DNA from: UBA4877 sp002399285
GTDB taxonomy: Bacteria; Bacillota; Thermoanaerobacteria; Thermoanaerobacterales; UBA4877
Assembly: GCA_036771835.1 (NCBI GenBank)
Contig: DAIPGN010000002.1
Coordinates: 129,006-193,005, forward strand
Direction of reading: 5' to 3'
DNA: 64,000 bases
Shown: in pieces, positions 56,454 to 64,000 of the stretch
Layout: each line of letters opens with the position of its first letter
Position numbering within the stretch: the first letter of the stretch is position 1
Notes under the pieces: model-generated
Seen by the model: the letters and a program-made list of their open reading frames with translations, nothing else
What the model was told of the DNA's origin: nothing
Database searches by the model: none
Made by a program: the position numbers and the translations under genes

Positions 56454-58399
56454 ATGAACTGCGCAATATACGCAGACAGCTGCTAGCAGGTTTTATCCTG
56501 GCCGCCCTGATCCCGCACCTGCCGGTCCTGTTCACTATGTTTTACCATCAGCTCACCGGCGCGCCTACGGCCGTTCAGGCAAACATCAGTCTGCCCCGGG
56601 ATTATTCCGGCAGACGCACGATATTGGACGGAGAATGGGAATTTTACTGGGACCGGCTGCTGATTACCCAACCGCAGCCGGACGCCCGGCCGGATCTCCT
56701 TATTCAGGTGCCCGGATATTGGTCATCCCATAAAATAAGCGGAAGCTATCTGCCGGCAAACGGATGCGCAAGCTACCGGCTCATGCTTGAGGACTTGGAC
56801 TCCACGCAGCCGGTCACGGTCTATGTGCCCGATTTCGGCAGCGCTTACCAGGCCTATATAGACGGCAGGCTGGCTGCGGAGAGCGGCATAGTCTCCGAGA
56901 ACAACTCCGCCGTCTTTACAACGCCCAGCCCGGCTCTCTATCCTGTCACACTGTCAGAAGGGCTGGAACACGAGATCGTGATCGAAACGGCGACGACAAG
57001 ATTCTCCGGCCTGTATAAGACTCCCGTACTGGAAGGTTATGCCCAGGCCGTGCAGGGAGGCGTCAGTCGGAATGCCGTTCGATTCATGCTGTTTGGGATG
57101 GTGCTGTTTTCCTTTTTGGCTCTCACGGCGGTATACTTCCTGTCCTATCGCAAAGAAAAGCACTCAGCCTGGCTGATAGCCCTGATAACATGCGTGCTGC
57201 TGCGGCTGATGTTGGTATCGGAATTCTATACCTTCTGGCAAAAAAAAGTTTTTTTCAACCTTTCTTATGAATCGACCAACGAGTTGATGTTTTTGGTCTC
57301 CTTCGCGCTCAAATTTTTGATGATCTTTCTGTACCAGGCCCAGTTTGGCCTCAATTTCTCCCGCAGGGAAAAAATAGGATTCCTTGTATACTACACGGCT
57401 ATCTTCCTGGTACACTGTCTCGTCCCCTATGATTTTTACAACCGCTGTCTGACGGTCCTCCTGCCCGCGTCCAGCTTCGTTATGGATATATATTCCTTTT
57501 GCAAGGTCTATTTCGGCAGCCTGAAGCTGCAGCCTTACGCCCTGCTGATCTACTGGGGCACAATCATTGCGGCCGGCGGTCTGATAGCCGACTCATATTA
57601 CGTCAACGGGAATATCTATCCAAACCTTTCGCTGGTTTTACTGATCGCCATTACCGTCTACATGACTCTGCTCAGCATTGCGTACATACTGCTCACGGTG
57701 GACGTATACAGGGATTACGAGACCTCCTCCGCCCGGCTGACGCTGGCGGGGAACCAGATCGCCATGCAGGCGGAATATTACGATGCTCTCAGCGTACAGA
57801 TAAACGAGGTACGCTCCATCCGCCATGACATCCGTCATTTTATCCGAACGCTCAAAAGCCTGTCCGATGAGGGCAGGTACGAAGAACTGGACCGTTTTCT
57901 GGACAAATACGCCGGGAGATCGGACTCGGAGCCGCTCCCGGTATTCTGCGAAAATGCTGTGGCAAATTCCATCCTCGGCTACTATTCCCTGCAGCTGAAA
58001 AAAAGCGGCATCGCGTTCCACTGCTCCTGCAGCATACCCAAAAATCTTTCGGTCGACGACAGCGATCTATGTATCGTACTGGGCAACGCATTGGAAAACG
58101 CGATGGAAGCCTGCAATAGACTCACGGACCCGGCGGTGCGTTCCGTCTCCGCAGAGGCCAGGCCGGTAAACGGCCAGCTTCTTATCAAGATCGTGAACAC
58201 CTATGACGGCACGCTGCAGAACAAGGACGGCAATTACCTCACCACAAAAAACAGCCCATACCATGGCATGGGCCTAAAAAATATCCAAAAGGCAGCGGAC
58301 CGCTGCGGCGGATTTGTCAAAATCGAGCACAGCAAAACGGCATTCACCCTTATGGTCGCCTTTCCTCAGCAGTACGGCGGGGTCACTCAGGCAGACTGA
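56450..58399 (+). CDS. Sensor histidine kinase, 7TM-DISM/GHKL type
   Basis: A 649-residue kinase starting at the ATG at 56450 (MNELRNIRRQ), which overlaps the regulator stop as ATGA. One N-terminal helix, an extracellular galactose-binding-like domain beginning with TILDGEWEFYWDRLL, then about seven membrane helices (residues about 215-430) as in 7TMR-DISM sensors. The H box is VRSIRHDIRHFIRTLKS and the ATPase domain is GHKL type, with VLGNALENAMEAC and HGMGLKNI. It should phosphorylate the LytTR regulator; the large surface protein gene downstream is a possible target. Confidence 0.9.
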   Translation: MNELRNIRRQLLAGFILAALIPHLPVLFTMFYHQLTGAPTAVQANISLPRDYSGRRTILDGEWEFYWDRLLITQPQPDARPDLLIQVPGYWSSHKISGSYLPANGCASYRLMLEDLDSTQPVTVYVPDFGSAYQAYIDGRLAAESGIVSENNSAVFTTPSPALYPVTLSEGLEHEIVIETATTRFSGLYKTPVLEGYAQAVQGGVSRNAVRFMLFGMVLFSFLALTAVYFLSYRKEKHSAWLIALITCVLLRLMLVSEFYTFWQKKVFFNLSYESTNELMFLVSFALKFLMIFLYQAQFGLNFSRREKIGFLVYYTAIFLVHCLVPYDFYNRCLTVLLPASSFVMDIYSFCKVYFGSLKLQPYALLIYWGTIIAAGGLIADSYYVNGNIYPNLSLVLLIAITVYMTLLSIAYILLTVDVYRDYETSSARLTLAGNQIAMQAEYYDALSVQINEVRSIRHDIRHFIRTLKSLSDEGRYEELDRFLDKYAGRSDSEPLPVFCENAVANSILGYYSLQLKKSGIAFHCSCSIPKNLSVDDSDLCIVLGNALENAMEACNRLTDPAVRSVSAEARPVNGQLLIKIVNTYDGTLQNKDGNYLTTKNSPYHGMGLKNIQKAADRCGGFVKIEHSKTAFTLMVAFPQQYGGVTQAD

Positions 58400-58707
58400 A
58401 ATAACCACCGTTTTAGTATGCTCCCTTGTTTGCAGGTTTGCCTTGCACGATTTGTCACGGTCTGTAGACTTGACACTGCCGTATTGTTTCACAAAGTATT
58501 TTCGTTAATTTCGCCATTTCCGGCGTTAATTTCGCCATTCCAATATTTCGCGGGAGATTTATCCTTATAATCAAGATAAGTCTTCATTTTTTATGCATCG
58601 GCGCCGGAAAGCGGCGTGGATAGATGGCAATAAGGCAGCCGAATGCGCATGTGATGGACCGTGATAACATAAATACAGTAAATTCATTAAAAGGAGGCAA
58701 TGAAAAT
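58400..58707. other. 308-base gap before the SLH protein
   Basis: Holds two tandem copies of CGTTAATTTCGCCATT (about 58504 and 58525), 21 bases apart, which could bind the LytTR regulator (LytTR sites are direct repeats about 21 bases apart). The palindromic GCCGGAAAGCGGC follows. No riboswitch is recognised. Confidence 0.5.
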
Positions 58708-61700
58708 ATGAAAAAAGCGAACAGACAGATCCTGTGCCTGCTGCTCTTCGCGGCGATGATGATAACCATGCTGCCGGCCGCCGCATATGCCGCCGACACG
58801 GCACTCGGCACGGAGCTGGTGACAAACGGCGGCGCAGAGTCCGATGCCATCGCCGGCTGGACAGACGATACCGGTCAGGGACGTTGGAACTCAAGTACGG
58901 TTTTCTCAGACTGGGCCGCGCCGGCCGAGGGCAGCAAATATTTCTACCTCTATAATCCCAGCATGGATAACCCCCTGTCGGGAACGATGTCGCAGTGGAT
59001 AGCCCTGTCCGGGACTGAGGGAAGCGGCTTATTAGCCGACATCTCCGCGGGAAACATATCCATGCAGTTTAGTATCTGCATGTTTCAAAATATCAGCGCG
59101 GACAATGAGGCAAAGGCGATCGTGGAACAATATAGCTCGGGCGGCGCTCTGCTGAAAACCTCCCAGGCGGTCAACACCACCTTTTCCGGAGCCATGACCT
59201 TATGCCGGATCAACACGCAGGTCGATCCGGCAGCCAGAAAGTTTAAAGTGATCTTGTCCGCCACATTGACCAAGGGCGGCTACGCGCAATTCGACGGGAT
59301 ATCTTTGAAGCTTGTAAACGTCTCGTCCGGCAGCGCTCCTGTATTCGGGAACGACTTCCCGGTTTCTGCTGAGACCGACGCCGGCGCAGCCTATACGGCT
59401 GACTTTACCATAAGCGACGCCGATGCCGGAGACGTCGATAAACTGACGTTCAGCGCGTCCTCCACCAACATCAATCTGATCCCTGCAACCAACGTCACCT
59501 TCGGCGGCAGCGGAGGCAACATGACTCTCAGGGTCATGCCGGCCGGCAATCTCTCCGGCGAGGCGGACATCACCGTGACGGCCTCCGACGGGGCCAAGAG
59601 CGCCGACAAGACCTTCCACTTCATCGTGCACAGGATCATATCCATGGACACCAATCTGGTGGAGAACGGGGACGGAGCAGGCGGCCTGGCCGGTTGGTAC
59701 GGGAATACGATCAACATCAAAACAACGGACGGCGGCTTTACGACGGATTCTCCAGGCAGTTACATGAGCCAGAATATGGACATCTCCAAGTTCTCCCCGC
59801 TTATAGACGGGGGTGAGACGACGTATGCGCTTTCTGCCACTCTGCCGAATCAGGCCAGTCAAAGCGGGAAGATCAGCGTGCAGTTCTACACCGATATCGC
59901 ATGCACCAATCCTGTCGGCTCGCCCTTCGGCACCACCTCTTTTCCGGTGCCCAACCAGCAAATACCGGCGGGCGCGAAGGGTGCGACGATCACGTTTTCA
60001 GACGTCAGCAGTCTCTATGTGGATGTTCCCGTAAAGAATATAAGCTTTAAGATCGTAAACGACTTTCCCAAGATATCCGCCATCGGCGACAAGACGACGG
60101 ACCTGGGCCCACTTACCATACCGGTCTATGCTTATTACGCCACCCCGTCCGCCACGCTCACGGCAGCCTCCGGCGATCAGGCAGTCGTTCCTGACGGAGG
60201 CATAACCGCAAGCGGTTCGGGATATAACAGGAGCATAAGCTTTACCCCGCTGAAAAATGGAACGACCGTCATCACGCTGACCCTAAACGACGGAAGCAAA
60301 TCCGTATCCGTTCACTTTAACGTGGCCGCCCACGAGCCCGCAAGGGTGACCGGCATAGATCCTCCCGCAGCGGGATTCTGCGCGGCAGGCGGAGATCTGG
60401 ACTTTACGGTGCATTTCAGCTATCCCGTGGCCGGAGGGACCGGCTCGTTTCTTCCCCTGACCATAGGGGGAACCGATGCTTCCGCAAACTACTTGTCCTC
60501 CACAGAGAGCAGCATCACCTACCGCTATACTATAGGAAGCAGCGATTCCGGTGCCGTAACCATAGGCCCGGCCATTGACGATACATCCTCCCCCATCACC
60601 GGGCCGGGATATGATGTGGAAACCGGGATAAGCGGCGGAGACACGGGGGTCACGGTGGTACGGGCCCCCGAGGTGACGAGTACGGCAGACAGCAGCGCGG
60701 CCTATGGGACAAAAATAACCTTCACCGCCACTCTGAACTGCACGAAGTCCCTATCGGGCACGATCCAATTCGCGGCTAATGGCAGCGACCTTGGAGCAAC
60801 CGCTGCTGTCGGCGGGAATGCGGCGTCCTATGAAACGTCGGAGACGCAGCTTGCCGCGGGAACGGCTTCCATCACCGCAAAATTCATCCCCACGGGTTCG
60901 AATTACAACTTTGCCGGTCTCACAAGCAATGCCTATACTATTAATATAGCCCGCAGACCAATCACGATCACGCCGGACCCGGCCACGAAAGTCCTGGGAG
61001 ACGGCGATCCGAAGCTGAGCTATAAGATAACGGCCGGAAGCTTAGCAGGGTCCGATACCCTGGCAGGCGGCCCGGCCCGGAATTCCGGTGAAGACATAGG
61101 CGAATACGAAATAACTCAGGGCAGCTTGACAAATGACAACAACCCCAATTATGACATTACATTCGTCCCCGGAGTGAAGCTGACCATAGCGGCTGTCCCA
61201 GTCACGATGGAATCCATAAGCGTCAAAGATCACCCGGCCAAGACGGCCTACACCGAGGGAGAAAAACTTGACCTCTCCGGCCTGGTCATCACGCTGCATA
61301 ACAGCGACGGCAGCACACCGGACATTGCCCTGAGCGGCTTTGCCGCCAATGGCATAACGACCGCCCCTGCGGACGGCGATACCCTTTCGACCGCCGATAC
61401 CAAGGTGACGATCACCCACACGGCTTCCGGGAAATCAACGGAACAGGCGATAACAGTAACTGCGGCGACATATGGCATCAGCCTGAGTCAAAGCGGCCAG
61501 TATACTTTCCCCGCACAGAACGAGGGCTACGATCCGGTGACCCCCTTGACCGTCACAGTGAGCAATACGGACAATCAGAAGACGGGCGGCCTGAACGTGG
61601 CACTGAGCGGAAGAGACGCGGACAGCTTTAATTTATCCGCGGACACCATAGACAGTATCGCAGCCGGAGAAGATGGCACCTTCACAGTGGCGCCGGGAGA

Positions 61701-63531
61701 CGGTCTGACTTCCGGGACATATAAAGCGACTGTGACCGTGTCAGGCAGCAATGTGACAGGCAAGAGCTTTACCATCAGCTTCACTGTAAACGGAATGACA
61801 CCGACCGGCTACGACATCACCATCGAAAATGACGGAAACGGAACGGGAATAGCCATTCCCTCCTCCGCGGCATCAGACACCGAAATTACCCTTACTGCCA
61901 CGCCAAACGACGGCTATCACTTCAAGGAGTGGCAGGTCGTAAGCCCGGATGGTTTGAGCATCACAGGCAATACATTCATCATGCCTGACGAAGATGTGTC
62001 TATTATGGCTGTCTTTGAACAGAATACGGAAGAGGGACACAGCATCACTATCCTCGATGACGGACACGGCAGTGCCGACTCCAGCGTCAGTTATGCTAAA
62101 GCAGGCAGGATAGTTACCCTAAGTTATTCGCCGGACAGCGGCTTTAAGTTCAAAGAGTGGAGGGTAGTCAGTCCCGAGGATCTGGTAATAGAGGATGACA
62201 GCTTTATCATGCCCAACGAAGGCGTCACCATAAAGGCTCTATTCAAAGAGAAGAGCACGGGCGGCAACAAGAGTTCAAAGAAGAAGGAAGAGAGTACCAC
62301 ATCATTTACCATCGCCCCCGAGAAACGGCCCGGCCAGCCTGTTACCGTGATCATACCCATCACGGCAGATAAGACGGGAGACATATCCATAAAGGATAAG
62401 ACCTTCTCCGATGCCCTCTCATGGGCACTGTCCTATGCCAGGGCACAGGGCAGGATAGCCAATGGCACAGCGGTCAGGCTTGACGTCACGGGCACGGTCC
62501 TTTCCATTCCACTGACTAAGGATGCATTAAGCACACTTGTGGATGCCGGTATAAAGGATATTGAAATAAACGGCTTGCAAGTCGGTCTGAGCCTTGACCT
62601 CAGGGCACTCAATACACTTATGCAATACGGCGATTGCCGCCTCAATATCAGTGAGGTAAATAAAAATGATCTAAACAATGATGCCAATGAAATGATAGGA
62701 AATAGACCTGCCTACAATATATCCGTAAGTTATATCAAAGACGGAAAAGAAGTAAATATACACGACTTAGAGGGCGGCAAAGTCACAATATCCATACCCT
62801 ATACCCCGGCAGAGAACGAGTCTCTAGATTATCTCTTCGGAGTGTATGTGGATGACAATGGCAATGCCTCCCGCATAGATGACTCCTTCTATGATGAAGA
62901 GAGCGGCTGTATCATCTCCGTGACAGATCACCTGTCTGTCTATGGAGTGGGATATGCAGCCCCCAGTGATAAGTTTACAGACATATCCGGTCACTGGGCA
63001 AAAGAGTATATAGAGTATGCGGTTGATAAAGGACTTCTGACCGGTATATCGGGTACTGCGTTCTCACCTGATTCTCCCATGACAAGGGGCATGCTGGTTA
63101 CAGCCCTGGGGAGACTCTCCAAGATAGATGAGGATGATTATACAATGAGCAGCTTTACCGATGTGGATAACTCAAGCAGATATATGCCCTATATTGAATG
63201 GGCATACGGCAGAAGCATCATAAAGGGCATAGGCAATAATGAGTTTGCACCGGACAGAGAGATAACCAGAGAGCAGATAGCTGTCATATTTGCAAACTAT
63301 GCTAAGACCGCAGGATATACGCTGCCTGTCACACATGATGAAACAACCTTTACCGATGAGAACAGTATAGGGAGCATATACAGGGATGCTGTAAAGGCCA
63401 TGCAGCTATCTGGCATCATGCGGGGAAGCGGCAATATGTTCTATCCTAAGTCTGGAGCTACCCGGGCCGAGGTTTCGGCTATGCTTACAAGATATATTCT
63501 CCTTATCACGGATACCGTCGCCGTTCAATGA
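58708..63531 (+). CDS. Large surface protein with Ig-like repeats and three SLH domains
   Basis: A 1607-residue exported protein; an in-frame ATG at 58624 has no RBS, while AAGGAGG stands ten bases before 58708. Signal peptide about 1-29 (cleaved near AYA-AD). Residues 30-200 resemble a carbohydrate-binding beta sandwich. Cadherin/Ig-like domains follow, and an MBG-type domain near 750-820 (ITITPDPATKVLGDGDPKLSY). Two InlB-B-like repeats are at about 1045-1190 (NDGYHFKEWQVVSPDG and SGFKFKEWRVVSPED). Three SLH domains at about 1420-1600 would bind secondary wall polymer. Likely S-layer-associated adhesin or matrix protein. Confidence 0.92.
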   Translation: MKKANRQILCLLLFAAMMITMLPAAAYAADTALGTELVTNGGAESDAIAGWTDDTGQGRWNSSTVFSDWAAPAEGSKYFYLYNPSMDNPLSGTMSQWIALSGTEGSGLLADISAGNISMQFSICMFQNISADNEAKAIVEQYSSGGALLKTSQAVNTTFSGAMTLCRINTQVDPAARKFKVILSATLTKGGYAQFDGISLKLVNVSSGSAPVFGNDFPVSAETDAGAAYTADFTISDADAGDVDKLTFSASSTNINLIPATNVTFGGSGGNMTLRVMPAGNLSGEADITVTASDGAKSADKTFHFIVHRIISMDTNLVENGDGAGGLAGWYGNTINIKTTDGGFTTDSPGSYMSQNMDISKFSPLIDGGETTYALSATLPNQASQSGKISVQFYTDIACTNPVGSPFGTTSFPVPNQQIPAGAKGATITFSDVSSLYVDVPVKNISFKIVNDFPKISAIGDKTTDLGPLTIPVYAYYATPSATLTAASGDQAVVPDGGITASGSGYNRSISFTPLKNGTTVITLTLNDGSKSVSVHFNVAAHEPARVTGIDPPAAGFCAAGGDLDFTVHFSYPVAGGTGSFLPLTIGGTDASANYLSSTESSITYRYTIGSSDSGAVTIGPAIDDTSSPITGPGYDVETGISGGDTGVTVVRAPEVTSTADSSAAYGTKITFTATLNCTKSLSGTIQFAANGSDLGATAAVGGNAASYETSETQLAAGTASITAKFIPTGSNYNFAGLTSNAYTINIARRPITITPDPATKVLGDGDPKLSYKITAGSLAGSDTLAGGPARNSGEDIGEYEITQGSLTNDNNPNYDITFVPGVKLTIAAVPVTMESISVKDHPAKTAYTEGEKLDLSGLVITLHNSDGSTPDIALSGFAANGITTAPADGDTLSTADTKVTITHTASGKSTEQAITVTAATYGISLSQSGQYTFPAQNEGYDPVTPLTVTVSNTDNQKTGGLNVALSGRDADSFNLSADTIDSIAAGEDGTFTVAPGDGLTSGTYKATVTVSGSNVTGKSFTISFTVNGMTPTGYDITIENDGNGTGIAIPSSAASDTEITLTATPNDGYHFKEWQVVSPDGLSITGNTFIMPDEDVSIMAVFEQNTEEGHSITILDDGHGSADSSVSYAKAGRIVTLSYSPDSGFKFKEWRVVSPEDLVIEDDSFIMPNEGVTIKALFKEKSTGGNKSSKKKEESTTSFTIAPEKRPGQPVTVIIPITADKTGDISIKDKTFSDALSWALSYARAQGRIANGTAVRLDVTGTVLSIPLTKDALSTLVDAGIKDIEINGLQVGLSLDLRALNTLMQYGDCRLNISEVNKNDLNNDANEMIGNRPAYNISVSYIKDGKEVNIHDLEGGKVTISIPYTPAENESLDYLFGVYVDDNGNASRIDDSFYDEESGCIISVTDHLSVYGVGYAAPSDKFTDISGHWAKEYIEYAVDKGLLTGISGTAFSPDSPMTRGMLVTALGRLSKIDEDDYTMSSFTDVDNSSRYMPYIEWAYGRSIIKGIGNNEFAPDREITREQIAVIFANYAKTAGYTLPVTHDETTFTDENSIGSIYRDAVKAMQLSGIMRGSGNMFYPKSGATRAEVSAMLTRYILLITDTVAVQ

Positions 63532-64000
63532 TAGATAATATGGGAATAAAAATATAGTACCGGTCTATGAAAAGCGCCCGCATGCTTTAGGCGGTATCAT
63601 AGGAATAAAAAGTGAACGGGTATAAATCCCTGTGATGGGGCGGTCAGTTTCGGCTGTCCGCCCTGCTTTCTTCTTATGCGGCGGGGGCCGGGCCGGCCGC
63701 TGAAGCGGTTCTGGTAGTGTCAAATGCTTCGTCTGTCCAGCAGATCTCATTCTCATCAAGCTCGGCCTCCTGGGCTCCACCGGCGGTGTTTGTCCCGGAA
63801 GTAAATACGGATCTCCTGCCCGGCGGTACGGGAGTATTTCTGCGGCTTTTCTCCCGCCACGATCTTCTCAATAAACAGCACTGGAAAGCTACACTATTAT
63901 TGATAATAATTCGGTGGAAAGATCTATGCCGGTATGGTATAGTTAAATCTCAAGTTTTGAAGTAAAAACGGCAGGAAGCCTGTATATAAGGTATCCTGCC
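63532..64000. other. 469-base end region with possible recombinase relic
   Basis: No intact gene. On the minus strand at about 63770-63880 one frame reads KIVAGEKPQKYSRTAGQEIRIYFRD, which resembles the extreme C-terminus of Tn-type serine recombinases; the rest is missing. An inverted repeat GGCAGGA...TCCTGCC ends the window and may be a terminator. Weak evidence. Confidence 0.35.

Noticed and set aside
58560..58700. Possible cyclic-di-GMP or other riboswitch before the SLH protein
   Set aside because: GC-rich hairpins are present, but the conserved core bases of known classes are absent.
63565..63871. Two minus-strand frames near the right edge as genes
   Set aside because: Pro/Arg-rich shadow translation with no RBS; only a short recombinase-like C-terminal match in another frame is plausible.
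1..64000. tRNA or rRNA genes, and a tRNA attachment site
   Set aside because: I saw no tRNA cloverleaf or rRNA sequence; the visible prophage junction lies in cotJC instead.

Overview
The window looks like part of the genome of a spore-forming Firmicute, most likely a Clostridia member. The support is a cotJA-cotJB-cotJC spore-coat operon, a YtvI-type sporulation membrane protein, an SLH-domain surface protein, a BlaI/BlaR1 pair, a LytTR/GHKL two-component system and strong AGGAGG-type ribosome binding sites. A run of 100 N (26122-26221) shows that this is a scaffolded draft.

Bases 1 to about 37310 are a PBSX-like, contractile-tailed prophage whose left end lies outside the window. Its right end is a large serine integrase (35721-37301) sitting directly against a 5' fragment of cotJC, so the element interrupts a mother-cell spore-coat gene. 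From right to left the prophage carries: the integrase; accessory genes (DUF6978-like, DUF1828/DUF1829, DUF3800) with a one-spacer CRISPR-like array; three stacked divergent repressor regions (32.5, 30.5 and 29.1 kb), each with its own operator type; a translationally coupled early operon (29.0-22.0 kb) with replication genes, a sigma-70 factor and a late-activator-like protein; the packaging and head genes (TerS, TerL, portal, minor head protein, scaffold, capsid); and the tail genes xkdH to xkdU. Three accessory modules interrupt the late genes. The first is a toxin/immunity-like pair in the head module. The second is an Arc/antirepressor locus with an antisense RNA, plus a lipoprotein-like moron, between xkdM and xkdN. 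The third, beyond the tail fibre gene, is a 32-cysteine CxC-repeat protein lying between two radical SAM enzyme genes.

The flank from 37308 to 64000 is host DNA: cotJ genes, a PAP2 phosphatase, YtvI, a P3A-type proton ATPase, an IS3 relic, a cobalamin riboswitch followed by a five-gene peptide/metal ABC transporter, BlaI/BlaR1, a decayed MFS gene plus an amidohydrolase with a divergent LysR regulator, gltX, a LytTR/histidine kinase pair and a 1.6-kb-residue-scale (about 1600 aa) SLH surface protein.

The strongest candidate for an undescribed system is the radical SAM / CxC-repeat protein / radical SAM cluster at 1-2178. Next are the P22-like arc-sar-ant locus at 10448-11556, the cotJC-interrupting prophage, the capsid-linked DUF6883/DUF4926-like pair, and the orphan CRISPR-like repeats. 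All family names come from reading motifs; no database search was run.
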